DNA from: an uncultured Sphingomonadaceae bacterium
Lineage (GTDB): Bacteria; Pseudomonadota; Alphaproteobacteria; Sphingomonadales; Sphingomonadaceae
DNA length: 64,000 nt
Assembly: GCA_947497085.1 (NCBI GenBank)
Contig: CANMFE010000002.1
Span: 682,001 to 746,000, forward strand
Reading direction: 5' to 3'
Shown: one piece after another, positions 46,589 through 55,442 of the stretch
Numbering within the stretch: the stretch's first letter is position 1
Layout of the letters: each line of letters begins with the position of its first letter
Translations under genes and position numbers: made by a program
Notes under the pieces: model-generated
The model's database searches: none
Told to the model about the DNA's origin: nothing
What the model saw: only the letters and a program-made list of their open reading frames with translations

Positions 46589-47080
46589 CTATTTCTTCTG
46601 TCCGAAATCCACAGTCACAACATTGGAGCCGTCTTCGCCATCAATACCGTTGCTGGCGGGTTCGGGATGGTCGTTCTCGGCATTTTCATGTGGGGCAGGT
46701 TCGCTAATATCGCCTTCCACATGGAACTGTAGGCCGAAATCGACGGATGGATCGACAAATGCCGTAATCGCGGCGTAAGGAACGTGCAGATTGGCAGGTA
46801 TCTGGTTAAAGCTGAGGCCTATCGAGAAACTGTCATCACCCACGGTCAGGTCCCAGAACTTATTCTGTATGACGATCGTCATTTCATCGGGAAAACGTTC
46901 GCGCAGGTGATCGGGAATGTCCACGTCCGGTGCCGCCGTTTTGAAGGTGATGTAGAAATGATGTTCGCCGGGCAATCCGCCGCGCTCAATCTCGCGAAGC
47001 ACACGGCCAACAACGGCGCGCAGGGCCTCCTGCACGATTTCATCATAGGGAATCAGGCTATCGGGCATGTCTTCGCTCAT
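46589..47080 (-). CDS. sspB: SspB-family ClpXP adaptor
   Basis: A 163-residue protein of the alphaproteobacterial SspB family: the substrate-binding domain (about residues 1-118) includes IPYDEIVQEALRAVVGRVLREIE and HFYITFKTAAPDVDIP, followed by a linker and the acidic tail that ends in the ClpX-docking motif (NVVTVDFGQKK). It delivers ssrA-tagged proteins to ClpXP. Start ATG 47080 (MSEDMPDS) begins the domain; a longer frame has no family match. Divergent from hisB. Confidence 0.9.
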   Translation of the reverse strand: MSEDMPDSLIPYDEIVQEALRAVVGRVLREIERGGLPGEHHFYITFKTAAPDVDIPDHLRERFPDEMTIVIQNKFWDLTVGDDSFSIGLSFNQIPANLHVPYAAITAFVDPSVDFGLQFHVEGDISEPAPHENAENDHPEPASNGIDGEDGSNVVTVDFGQKK

Positions 47081-47194
47081 ATGTGCATTGGTGGCTCCTA
47101 ACGCCGCGCGGGTCAAGTGGCTCTTTTACGCTTTCAAGATATATTATGCCGCAAATTTCTTGCAGGCGCACCGAATGGCTTTATAGAAAACGGC

Positions 47195-47788
47195 ATGCGT
47201 ACAGCCACACTTACCCGCACGACACACGAAACCGATATTCATGTCGAAGTGAATCTGGATGGCACGGGGCAATATGATGTTGCGACGGGCATCGGCTTTC
47301 TGGACCATATGATCGAGCAGTTTTCGCGCCATTCGCTGATTGATCTGACCGTGCGGATCAAGGGCGATCTGCATGTGGACCAGCACCACACCACCGAAGA
47401 CAGCGCATTGGCAATCGGCCAGGCGATCAGTGAAGCGCTGGGCGACAAGGCGGGGATTGTGCGTTACGGCAGCGCCTATTCGCCAATGGATGAAGCACTG
47501 GCGCGGGTTGCGGTTGATATTAGCGGGCGGCCTTATTTGGTGTGGAAAGCATCTTTTTCGCAGCCACGGCTGGGTGAAATGGACACCGAACTGTTCGAGC
47601 ACTGGTTCCATTCGATATCACAGGCGGCGGGGCTGACGCTGCATTGCGAGCTGCTTTACGGGCAGAATAACCATCATATTATCGAAGGCATTTTCAAAGG
47701 CTTCGCCCGTGCGATGCGGCAGGCGGTCGAAATTGATCCACGCAAGGCGGGGGCGATTCCTTCGACAAAAGGCACTTTAAGTGACTGA
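47195..47788 (+). CDS. hisB: Imidazoleglycerol-phosphate dehydratase
   Basis: Step 6 of histidine synthesis. The 197-residue single-function enzyme has both His-rich manganese motifs ([14 protein letters not shown] and [16 protein letters not shown]) and no phosphatase domain. ATG 47195 follows the poly-A-rich leader; frames further upstream are not conserved. It overlaps hisH by eight bases, starting a his operon. Confidence 0.96.
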   Translation: MRTATLTRTTHETDIHVEVNLDGTGQYDVATGIGFLDHMIEQFSRHSLIDLTVRIKGDLHVDQHHTTEDSALAIGQAISEALGDKAGIVRYGSAYSPMDEALARVAVDISGRPYLVWKASFSQPRLGEMDTELFEHWFHSISQAAGLTLHCELLYGQNNHHIIEGIFKGFARAMRQAVEIDPRKAGAIPSTKGTLSD

Positions 47789-48401
47789 TAATATTGCGCT
47801 GATTGACTATGGCGCGGGCAATCTCCATTCAGTGCATAATGCGCTAAAAGCGGCAGGTGCGAGCAGTGTTTCGATAACCAGTCATCCTGATGCTGTGGTC
47901 GGGGCCGACCGGATTGTCCTGCCCGGTGTGGGCGCGTTCGGGGCGTGCCGCGATGCGCTGATGGCGATAGATGGTATGGTGGATGCGCTCGAACAGCGCG
48001 TGAGGCATGAGGGCGTGCCATTTCTGGGCATTTGCGTCGGTATGCAGCTGCTGGCAGACACAGGTGTTGAGCACGGCACGCATCGGGGGCTGGGCTGGAT
48101 TGGTGGCACGGTCAAGGCAATTGAGGCGGTTTCACCCGACATTAAAATCCCGCATATGGGCTGGAACGATGTGCAGGTCTGTGACAATGCCTCATTACTT
48201 GAAAATGGCGAAGCCTATTATCTGCACGGTTACCATTTTGATGTGGTGGATGCAGACGATATCGCCGCCACCACGCACCATGGCGAGACCCTTGTCGCGG
48301 CTGTGGCGCGGGGTAATATATTGGGCGTGCAGTTTCACCCCGAAAAAAGCCAGCGTTATGGTATCGAACTGCTTTCCCGTTTTCTGGAGTGGAGCCCATG
48401 A
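47781..48401 (+). CDS. hisH: Imidazole glycerol phosphate synthase, glutaminase subunit
   Basis: Supplies ammonia to HisF. The 206-residue class I amidotransferase has the nucleophile Cys in GICVGMQLL and the His-Glu pair in [13 protein letters not shown] 47781 is the start ([14 protein letters not shown]); it overlaps hisB. The stop overlaps the hisA start (ATGA). Confidence 0.96.
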   Translation: MTDNIALIDYGAGNLHSVHNALKAAGASSVSITSHPDAVVGADRIVLPGVGAFGACRDALMAIDGMVDALEQRVRHEGVPFLGICVGMQLLADTGVEHGTHRGLGWIGGTVKAIEAVSPDIKIPHMGWNDVQVCDNASLLENGEAYYLHGYHFDVVDADDIAATTHHGETLVAAVARGNILGVQFHPEKSQRYGIELLSRFLEWSP

Positions 48402-49123
48402 TTATATTTCCCGCAATTGATCTGAAAGACGGGCAGGTGGTCCGTCTGGCCGAGGGCGATATGGACCGGGCGACGGTTTATGGCGATGATCCGGCGGCAC
48501 AGGCGATGCTGTTCGCTGACGCGGGCGCGGAGCACCTGCATGTAGTGGACCTGGATGGCGCGTTCGCGGGCAAGGCCGTGAACCGGCAGGCGGTCGAAGC
48601 GATCGTTAAGCAGTTTCCCGGCTATGTGCAGCTTGGCGGCGGTATCCGTAATGCTCAGGCGGTTGAAGGCTGGTTCAATCTGGGCGTGGCGCGTATCGTT
48701 ATCGGTACGGCGGCGCTGAAAGACCCGGCATTTGTAAAAGACATGGCCCGCGCGTTTCCGGGCGGGATCGTGGTGGCGGTCGATGCGCGCGACGGGTTTG
48801 TCGCCACCGAAGGCTGGGCTGATGTGTCCGAGGTGCGTGTGGAGGATATGGCACGCCGGTTTGAGGATGCGGGCGTGGCGGCATTGTTGTTCACCGATGT
48901 GGGCCGTGATGGTCTGCTCAAGGGATGCAATATCGACGCGACGGTGGAACTGGCGCGCGGCAGCTCGATCCCCGTGATCGCCAGCGGCGGGGTCAAGGGG
49001 CTGGATGATATCCATATGCTTTCCATGCACCATGATGATGGCATTGAAGGCGTGATAACGGGCCGCGCGATCTATGACGGGCGGCTGGATCTCGCGACAG
49101 CGATTGCGATGGCAGATAGATGA
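48398..49123 (+). CDS. hisA: ProFAR isomerase
   Basis: A 241-residue beta-alpha barrel that isomerises the aminoaldose ProFAR to PRFAR. Barrel ends show [15 protein letters not shown] (catalytic Asp) and [16 protein letters not shown] 48398 is coupled to hisH. A 202-base gap with a large inverted repeat separates it from hisF. Confidence 0.96.
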   Translation: MIIFPAIDLKDGQVVRLAEGDMDRATVYGDDPAAQAMLFADAGAEHLHVVDLDGAFAGKAVNRQAVEAIVKQFPGYVQLGGGIRNAQAVEGWFNLGVARIVIGTAALKDPAFVKDMARAFPGGIVVAVDARDGFVATEGWADVSEVRVEDMARRFEDAGVAALLFTDVGRDGLLKGCNIDATVELARGSSIPVIASGGVKGLDDIHMLSMHHDDGIEGVITGRAIYDGRLDLATAIAMADR

Positions 49124-49223
49124 TGTTTTTTGGTTCATCCTCGCTAGCAAGTCGGTGTCAGCCAGACTGCTTTTTCCCTCACGGCTATTTTTCGCTGCGC
49201 GAAAAGCCTGCGGGAACGCGGCA

Positions 49224-49295
49224 CCGGCCCTCTCCCCCGCCCAATCTCCCGATATATTATACCTTGTCGGGAGGTTGGGCGGGGGAGAGGGCTGG
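49224..49295. repeat. 29-base inverted repeat between hisA and hisF
   Basis: Arms at 49224-49252 and 49267-49295, joined by a fourteen-base loop, differ at two positions only. The arms are mostly G/C (CCTCTCCCCCGCCC and its complement). It is related to the CCCTCTCCC hairpin at 42202 and resembles sphingomonad REP-like elements. It may lower hisF expression relative to hisA or stabilise the upstream message. Confidence 0.75.
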
Positions 49296-49325
49296 TACCG
49301 CATGCGAGCGAGAGCGAGCAAAAAA

Positions 49326-50087
49326 ATGACCCTGCGCATCCGTGTCATCCCCTGTCTTGATGTCAAGAATGGCCGTGTGGTCAAGGGTGTCAATTTCGTT
49401 GACCTGAAAGATGCGGGCGATCCGGTGGAGCAGGCGCAGGCCTATGATGCGGCGGGCGCGGATGAGCTGTGCTTTCTCGATATCACCGCCAGCCATGAAG
49501 CGCGCGGGACAATACTCGATGTGGTGAAGCGCACGGCCGAAGTCTGCTTTATGCCGCTCACCGTGGGCGGCGGTGTCTCTTCTGTCCGCCATGCGCGCGC
49601 GTTGCTGTTGGCAGGCGCGGACAAGGTGGCCATTAACAGCGCCGCAGTGGCACGGCCTGAACTGGTGGGTGAAATAGCGCAGAAATTCGGGTCGCAATGC
49701 GTGGTGGCGTCGATTGATGCGCGCGGCAACGGGCAGGGCGGCTGGGAGATATTCACCCATGGCGGCCGCAAACCTACCGGCATTGATGCGGTGGGGCATG
49801 CCATGCGGCTCGCGGAGCTGGGCGCGGGGGAGCTGCTTGTCACATCCATGGACCGTGACGGCACACGCGACGGCTATGACCTTGATCTGATCCGTACCAT
49901 TGCGGGCAAGGTATCCGTGCCAGTGGTCGCCAGCGGCGGGGTCGGCAATTTACAGCATCTGGTCGATGGTGTGAAAGACGGGCATGCGAGCGCGGTGCTG
50001 GCCGCGTCGATATTCCATTTCGGCGAGCACAGCATATCCGATGCGCATAAGGCACTGCGCGATGCAGGACTGCCCGCGCGTCGATAG
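49326..50087 (+). CDS. hisF: Imidazole glycerol phosphate synthase, cyclase subunit
   Basis: A 253-residue barrel, partner of His[21 protein letters not shown] at the start (read as [15 protein letters not shown], with catalytic Asp) and [13 protein letters not shown] near the end. ATG 49326 follows AAAAAA; no good ribosome site is visible. Forms a heterodimer with HisH. Confidence 0.96.
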   Translation: MTLRIRVIPCLDVKNGRVVKGVNFVDLKDAGDPVEQAQAYDAAGADELCFLDITASHEARGTILDVVKRTAEVCFMPLTVGGGVSSVRHARALLLAGADKVAINSAAVARPELVGEIAQKFGSQCVVASIDARGNGQGGWEIFTHGGRKPTGIDAVGHAMRLAELGAGELLVTSMDRDGTRDGYDLDLIRTIAGKVSVPVVASGGVGNLQHLVDGVKDGHASAVLAASIFHFGEHSISDAHKALRDAGLPARR

Positions 50088-50397
50088 TCAGGCCAGTGCA
50101 AAACTACTCAGTCTGCTGTAAAAGCTATTCCACATACATCCGTCATTCCAGCGAAGGCTGGAATCCAGATGACATACCGGATGGCGGTAGGCTGGCGGTT
50201 TCTGGCAAGCCGCTGCATTGATATGCCCCGGCCATATGCAAACCTTTGCAGTCTGCACGCGTCCTTATCTGGACCCCAGCCTGCGCTGGGGTGACGTATG
50301 GGAATGCTGGGGTGACGATGGAGAACCAGCCATAGCATGCCTTCTATGCACCATTTGCCCTTGACCAATATGGCCATAGCAGCGCAAACAGATGGGC
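50088..50397. other. 310-base gap between hisF and hisE
   Basis: No gene. It is largely a palindromic repeat (50141-50296): CGTCATTCCAGCGAAGGCTGG and TCTGGACCCCAGCCTGCGC, read with the end GGGGTGACG. No obvious promoter. Confidence 0.6.
50141..50296. repeat. Palindromic repeat between hisF and hisE
   Basis: CGTCATTCCAGCGAAGGCTG at 50141 and GCGCTGGGGTGACG near 50283-50296 form the outer arms, with TCCAGATGAC and TCTGGA inside. Same repeat family as 31769, 33470 and 40019. Confidence 0.65.
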
Positions 50398-50715
50398 ATG
50401 AAAGACATCATCGAACATCTGGAGACCATCATCTTTGACCGGCGACAGGCGGATCCCGGCAAGAGCTATGTCGCGAAACTGACGCACGAGGGGCGCGGCA
50501 AGATGGCGCAGAAGCTGGGCGAGGAAGCGACCGAGGCCGTTATAGCCGCAGTGACCGATGCGCATGAGGAAATGATTGGCGAGTCCGCCGATCTGGTGTT
50601 CCACCTGCTCGTGACGCTCGCCGATATGGGGCTGAGCTGGAATGACGTGCTCACTGAACTGGCGCGGCGTGAAGGCATTTCAGGAATTGATGAGAAAGCG
50701 GCACGGACGCATTAA
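50398..50715 (+). CDS. hisE: Phosphoribosyl-ATP pyrophosphatase
   Basis: Step 2 of histidine synthesis. The 105-residue all-helical enzyme (MazG superfamily) has KLGEEATEAVIAAVTD and DLVFHLLVTLADMG, with Glu/Asp magnesium ligands in both. Second ATG (50398) gives the usual short N-terminus. There is no fused HisI domain. It overlaps the HIT gene by nothing but is close. Confidence 0.95.
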   Translation: MKDIIEHLETIIFDRRQADPGKSYVAKLTHEGRGKMAQKLGEEATEAVIAAVTDAHEEMIGESADLVFHLLVTLADMGLSWNDVLTELARREGISGIDEKAARTH

Positions 50716-50749
50716 TGTCCTGAACCAGACCGGGAGAGTGAGTGGAATT

Positions 50750-51127
50750 ATGAGCGTTGACCCCAAGGCCCCTTATGATGACCAGAATATTTTCGCCAAA
50801 ATCCTGCGCGGTGAAATCCCTTGCAACAAGGTGCATGAGGACGATCATGTGCTAGCGTTTGAAGATATCAACCCACAGGCACCCACCCATGTGCTTGTCA
50901 TCCCCAAGGGTGCTTATGTCAGCTGGGACGATTTTAGTGCACAAGCCGATGATGCCGAGATAGCCGGGTTCGTACGCGGTGTCGGCCATGTCGCGCGGAT
51001 GCTGGGACTGGTGGAGCCGGGTTATCGCCTGCTTGCCAATGTGGGTCACCATGGCCATCAGGAAGTACCACATCTGCATGTTCATCTGTTTGGCGGTCAG
51101 CCATTGGGACCAATGCTGGCACGGTAA
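50750..51127 (+). CDS. HIT-family nucleotide hydrolase, HINT-like
   Basis: A 125-residue HIT protein; the active motif HLHVHLFGG near residue 110 (His-x-His-x-His) hydrolyses AMP-lysine-type phosphoramidates. NIFAKILRGEIPCNKVHED at the N-terminus is typical of HINT. It often follows hisE in alphaproteobacteria. ATG 50750. Confidence 0.93.
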   Translation: MSVDPKAPYDDQNIFAKILRGEIPCNKVHEDDHVLAFEDINPQAPTHVLVIPKGAYVSWDDFSAQADDAEIAGFVRGVGHVARMLGLVEPGYRLLANVGHHGHQEVPHLHVHLFGGQPLGPMLAR

Positions 51128-51142
51128 GGGGGAGCAAAATAT

Positions 51143-52726
51143 ATGCGCGGATGGAAGATTTTATACAGCTTTGCGGCTCTTCTGGCCTGCGCGAATTTAT
51201 CCGCTGCCCTTGCGCACCATGCAGACGGTGACGACATATCGCCGCCGTGCAAAATGGCGCTGGGTGATATCTGGGGTGATGATGCTCTGATTGATATGGC
51301 AAACGCTGTGGATGGCAGCCAATTCTCTTCCCCCGCCGATATTGCCAAACTGTCGGTGGAGCGCGCACCTGGTGTAACGCTTGTCAAAGGTGGTGATTTT
51401 TCCGGCTGGGATTTCCGTGATGCCAGTTTTTCCAATATCTGTTTCATTGAGGCAAAGCTCAAGGATACGAACTGGCAGGATGGAGACTATTCAGGAATAG
51501 GATTTATAGGGTCTGACCTGTCCGGCGCGCAGATGCAGCGCGCGCAAATGCCCGGCATCATGTTTCGCAACGCCACTGTCAGCGACGTTGATGCGACAGG
51601 TGCAGACTGGTCCAAAGGCTATTTTGACGGTGGCTGGTTTGACAGCAAGTGGGAAGGCGTGACGCTCGACGGGGCTGATATGTCGGGTTTTGTAATGGAA
51701 TGCGGCATGACCGTGCCTGACGGATGTCCTGTATTTTTTGGGGAGGATGACCCCGTCAGCGCAAAAGGCACCAACTTTACCGGCGCACATTATCCAAGGG
51801 CGGATGTTTTTGATGGTGCGGTTTTGGACAATACGCTGATTGATATCGGCGCACTTGCCGATTTTCGCAACGCCGATATTGCCGGGAAAATACGATTTGC
51901 CAAAGAGGCTGACGTGCCTTCGATCAACCGGGATGAATTCAGGGCTTTGCTTGCTGACCATGACAGTCATATCGCCCGGGCGGATAGGCCGTCTTTTGAT
52001 TGCAGGAAGGCTGTGACGCGGGTCGAGCGGGAAATATGTGGAGAATATGCGGGTGAGTTGCGCGTGAAAGATCAACAAATGGCGGCGCTTTACAGGGAAG
52101 TGCGGCAGCACGGTTTGAATGTGGCGGCAGGCCAGAAAAAATGGCTCAGCGCCAGAAACAAATGCGGAGACCAGGGCAATGACTATCCGCGAGATTGCCT
52201 GATACGCAGCTATGACGGGCGGATAGGCGCATTGTTGGGCAGACTTGGCGAAACCGGTTTTCTTGCACGTGGCGAAAAAGCGTTATTCGTGAATGACGCA
52301 TTGCCACTTTCCCCGCAAATGCGCGCCACACCCATATTTGCGCGGCTAATCGACGTGTTCGACAATGCAGCCTATTCCCGGGTCGTGGTAGAGCGGGCTG
52401 GTGATGGCAGCTATGCGATTAACGGCATGGCCATCGGCGCAAATGCACATATGTGCCATATTAGTGCAGGTGGCCTGAGTCTGGACGGCGAAAGCGGCTG
52501 GTATGTATTGCCCGCGCATACAGCCCAAAAGCCGGCACCTGTTTTCCGCATTATCGGGGGTACGGTTGAAATATTCGCACATGGCCGTCCTGATCATGAA
52601 CGCTATGCGGAGGTGGCAAATCATATGGGCTGCGGCATGCGTGCGAGTTTCGGCGATATGCGGCGGCTGGATGTCAGTGCGGAAAAACTGGAAAAATATG
52701 CCAAGGATCTGGCGGAAGTACTTTAA
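51143..52726 (+). CDS. Exported pentapeptide-repeat protein fused to an LprI/DUF1311-like domain
   Basis: A 527-residue protein with a signal peptide (ILYSFAALLACANLSAALA). Residues about 60-240 form a pentapeptide-repeat region (GGDFSGWDFRDASFSNICF, split as DFSGWDFRDAS and SFSNI; then ATGADWSKGYF, LDGADMSGF). Residues about 285-380 are LprI/DUF1311-like (SFDCRKAVTRVEREICG, QKKWLSARNKCGD, DCLIRSYDGRI) with conserved Cys pairs. The C-terminal 130 residues are not recognised. Lysozyme inhibition is known for the LprI group. Combined architecture is unusual. It follows the HIT gene closely. Confidence 0.8.
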   Translation: MRGWKILYSFAALLACANLSAALAHHADGDDISPPCKMALGDIWGDDALIDMANAVDGSQFSSPADIAKLSVERAPGVTLVKGGDFSGWDFRDASFSNICFIEAKLKDTNWQDGDYSGIGFIGSDLSGAQMQRAQMPGIMFRNATVSDVDATGADWSKGYFDGGWFDSKWEGVTLDGADMSGFVMECGMTVPDGCPVFFGEDDPVSAKGTNFTGAHYPRADVFDGAVLDNTLIDIGALADFRNADIAGKIRFAKEADVPSINRDEFRALLADHDSHIARADRPSFDCRKAVTRVEREICGEYAGELRVKDQQMAALYREVRQHGLNVAAGQKKWLSARNKCGDQGNDYPRDCLIRSYDGRIGALLGRLGETGFLARGEKALFVNDALPLSPQMRATPIFARLIDVFDNAAYSRVVVERAGDGSYAINGMAIGANAHMCHISAGGLSLDGESGWYVLPAHTAQKPAPVFRIIGGTVEIFAHGRPDHERYAEVANHMGCGMRASFGDMRRLDVSAEKLEKYAKDLAEVL

Positions 52727-54084
52727 TCCTCTTTGGCTGCGGGAGCCGTGTTTTCGGCACCGCCATTCTCTTCGTTTTTCTTCGCGGCTTCAATCTTTTC
52801 CTTCACATTGAAACCATCCGGCATTTCCTTGATATACAGATCACGCTGCGGGAAGGGGATTTCGATATTATGTTCCTGAAACAGCTCCCACACACGCATC
52901 ATGACGTTGCCGCGGACATTGCCGATGCCGTCCTGCGGATCATTGATCCAGCAGCGGATCTGGAAATTGACGCTATTGTCGCCAAATTCGAGCATCCATA
53001 CGACAGGTGCAGGCCGCTTGAGAACGCGCTTTGATTCGCGCACGGCCTGGTATAACAGTTCCTGCACCTTGCGCATGTCGCTGTTATAGGCAACGCCCAC
53101 ATCGATTTTCATGCGGACATTCGGGTCGGAATAGGACCAGTTTTCCACTTCATTGATCATCAGGTTTTCGTTCGGGATCAGGTGTTCCTTGCCATCGCGA
53201 GTCAGCACGGATACAGCGCGGACACCGATTTTATTGACCCAGCCGAAACTGTCACCGACCACGATCACGTCGCCCGGTTTGATCGAACGGTCCATCAGCA
53301 GGATAATCCCCGCGATCAGGTTACCAATGGTTTTCTGCATACCAAAACCGATGGCAAGGCCGAAAGCGCCAGAGAAGAAAGCGAGCGCCGTGAGGTCAAT
53401 GCCGAGCACGTCGATGCCGATGAAAAAGGCGATGATGACAATCACGATGGTCGCGATTTTCTGTCCCAGCAGTTTTTGCGTGGCGTCAAATTGCGAGGAA
53501 TTGCTGATCGAATGGCTGACAATGCGCCCGACAATCCGCGCCACCGCAAACAGCAGCACGCCGGTAAAGATCACAGTGACGATTTTCAGCAACGATATGC
53601 GGCCTTCGCCCAGATCAAAGCCAACCTGATCAAGCGCGACGGTGATTTCTTCTATGCTGCCGACGCGGCTCGCCATGACGGCAAGCGCGACACCCACGCC
53701 CATGAGTGTCCCCAGCCAGTTGGGCATGCGCACGCCGCGGATAAAATCATTGGTGAGCAGGCCTGACGCGATGGCCAGCGTGCTGGCGAAGATCACATTG
53801 GCGATCAGTGTCCAGTCCCATAATACCAGCACCAATGCAATGATGACGACTTCGGTCAGTCGCCGGACCATGTCGCGGATCCGCCGGCGTGCAAGTTCGC
53901 TTTCATAGCCTGCGCGCGTTTCCCATATTTCTGCGAGTTTCGGCGCGATCAGGCGGCTAAGTGTCCAGCCAAGCAGGATACTGCCCAGCACCAGCGCGGC
54001 CGCCACACCGGCCTCTGTATATTGCAGCTGGGACTGGCTCTGTGCGAATTTTTCGGTAAAGTCAGTGATGAGTTCGTTTATCAT
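52723..54084 (-). CDS. MscS-family mechanosensitive channel (long form)
   Basis: A 453-residue channel with five or six N-terminal helices, then the MscS pore and beta domain: FGLAIGFGMQKTIGNLIAGI and VVVGDSFGWVNKIGVRAVSV. The tail has a charged, Glu/Lys-rich extension (EKIEAAKKNEENGG). A paralogue of the channel at 43869. The ATG overlaps the metC stop (ATGA). Confidence 0.9.
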   Translation of the reverse strand: MINELITDFTEKFAQSQSQLQYTEAGVAAALVLGSILLGWTLSRLIAPKLAEIWETRAGYESELARRRIRDMVRRLTEVVIIALVLVLWDWTLIANVIFASTLAIASGLLTNDFIRGVRMPNWLGTLMGVGVALAVMASRVGSIEEITVALDQVGFDLGEGRISLLKIVTVIFTGVLLFAVARIVGRIVSHSISNSSQFDATQKLLGQKIATIVIVIIAFFIGIDVLGIDLTALAFFSGAFGLAIGFGMQKTIGNLIAGIILLMDRSIKPGDVIVVGDSFGWVNKIGVRAVSVLTRDGKEHLIPNENLMINEVENWSYSDPNVRMKIDVGVAYNSDMRKVQELLYQAVRESKRVLKRPAPVVWMLEFGDNSVNFQIRCWINDPQDGIGNVRGNVMMRVWELFQEHNIEIPFPQRDLYIKEMPDGFNVKEKIEAAKKNEENGGAENTAPAAKED

Positions 54085-55289
54085 TGCGCCGCCACCTTAA
54101 ACGCTTTCAGCCCCTCTGCAAGGTCGGCGATAAGGTCATCGGTATCTTCCAGCCCGATTTGCAGACGGACCAGATATTGCTCATTCGAGCCATAATCCGC
54201 CGGAGGCCATGTGCTGGCGGTGCGATGCTGCTGCGGTGATGCCGGAATGGCGAGACTTTCAAAACCGCCCCAGCTATAGCCGATGCCGAACAGCTCGAGC
54301 GTATCGATGAGCGCGGCGCGTGCACAGTCGCTGCCGCCGTTCAGCACGAAAGAAAACAGCCCCGATGCGCCTTTGAAATCGCGTTTCCATGTCGCATGGC
54401 CGGGGCAGGTAGGCATTGCGGGGTGCAGCACCCGTGCCACTTCATCCTGCGTATCCAGCCAATAGGCGATTTTCAGCGCGGACATTTCATGCTGGCGCAG
54501 CCGCACATCCAGTGTGCGCAGCCCGCGGGCGGTAAGATAGGCATCATCGGGTGATACCACCTGGCCCAGCTGCTGCGCTGTGCTGCGCAGGCGTTTCCAG
54601 TATTTCTCAGTCGTGGTGACGCTGCCCATCATCACATCGCTATGCCCGACAATATATTTTGTCGCGGCCAGGATCGTCATGTCGACGCCTTTTCCGATTG
54701 CCGGAAAGAAAACCGGCGTGGCCCAGGTATTGTCGAGCAGAGTTATGACGCCGTGTGCCTTTGCGGCTTCACAAATGGCGGGAATATCCTGTACCTCAAA
54801 TGTCAGACTGCCCGGATTTTCCATCAGGATCGCACGCGTTTTATCACAGATCAGCCCGGCTATGCCCGCACCGATCATCGGGTCATAATAGCGTGTTTCC
54901 ACGCCCATGCGTTTCAGGAAGGTTTCGGCAAAGCTGCGACTGGGATCATAGGCATTGTCGGTAATAAGCAGCACATCACCGGGGCGCAGCACCGATAGCA
55001 ATGCGCAGGAAATCGCCGCCACGCCGGATGGATAGAGCATGGTGCCATGCGCGCCCGGTTCCATTTCGGTGAGCGCATCGGCCAGCGACCATTGTGTGGG
55101 TGACCCGCGCCGGCCATAAAAGAATTTTCCGTCTTCGTTTGTCTTTGGTCCCTCACGCAACGCCGCGACATTGTCATATAAATGCGTGCTCGCGCGCCAT
55201 ACCGGCGGATTGACAACCGCGCCTGTCCATTCTTTTTTGCGGCCACCGGTGACCGACTGTGTGGCTGGTTTATCGCTTTTTCTGCTCAC
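54081..55289 (-). CDS. metC: Cystathionine beta-lyase (PLP, Cys/Met metabolism family)
   Basis: A 402-residue PLP enzyme cleaving cystathionine to homocysteine. PLP lysine in ILAATKYIVGHSDVMMGS; SGVAAISCALLSVL, YDPMIGAGIAGLI and WATPVFFPAIGKG are all family-typical. GTG 55289 (VSRKSDKPATQ) is preferred: a longer frame from 55355 translates the palindromic repeat (LVLSLSKHVHQ), a known annotation trap. MscS channel is coupled downstream. Confidence 0.9.
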   Translation of the reverse strand: MSRKSDKPATQSVTGGRKKEWTGAVVNPPVWRASTHLYDNVAALREGPKTNEDGKFFYGRRGSPTQWSLADALTEMEPGAHGTMLYPSGVAAISCALLSVLRPGDVLLITDNAYDPSRSFAETFLKRMGVETRYYDPMIGAGIAGLICDKTRAILMENPGSLTFEVQDIPAICEAAKAHGVITLLDNTWATPVFFPAIGKGVDMTILAATKYIVGHSDVMMGSVTTTEKYWKRLRSTAQQLGQVVSPDDAYLTARGLRTLDVRLRQHEMSALKIAYWLDTQDEVARVLHPAMPTCPGHATWKRDFKGASGLFSFVLNGGSDCARAALIDTLELFGIGYSWGGFESLAIPASPQQHRTASTWPPADYGSNEQYLVRLQIGLEDTDDLIADLAEGLKAFKVAAQ

Positions 55290-55310
55290 ATATATTCCAG
55301 TCTGATGGAC

Positions 55311-55390
55311 GTGCTTCGACAGGCTCAGCACTAGCGGTTTGTTGTAAGGAAGCATCTATAACCACTAGTCCTGGGCTTGTCGAAGGACGT
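55311..55390. repeat. Palindromic repeat upstream of metC, CTTCGACAGGCTCAG type
   Basis: GTGCTTCGACAGGCTCAGCA and GGGCTTGTCGAAGGACGT are inverted arms around CTAGCGGTTT...AACCACTAG. Translated in the metC frame it gives LSLSKH. Third copy of this family here. Confidence 0.8.
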
Positions 55391-55408
55391 TTATCACCTA
55401 TTGTACTT

Positions 55409-55423
55409 GTTCCCCACATGTTC
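55409..55423 (+). promoter_or_regulatory. LexA (SOS) box upstream of dinB
   Basis: GTTC-CCCACAT-GTTC is a perfect match to the alphaproteobacterial LexA box GTTC-N7-GTTC, 20 bases before the dinB ATG, so dinB is probably damage-inducible. Confidence 0.85.
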
Positions 55424-55442
55424 CATGCCTATGGTGCCGTGC

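Noticed and set aside
48356-49393. A 345-residue open frame opposite hisA
   Set aside because: Antisense to a clear hisA gene and lacking a translation signal.
55290-55355. An extended N-terminus for metC
   Set aside because: The extra residues (LVLSLSKHVHQ) are a translation of the palindromic repeat, a frequent mis-annotation.
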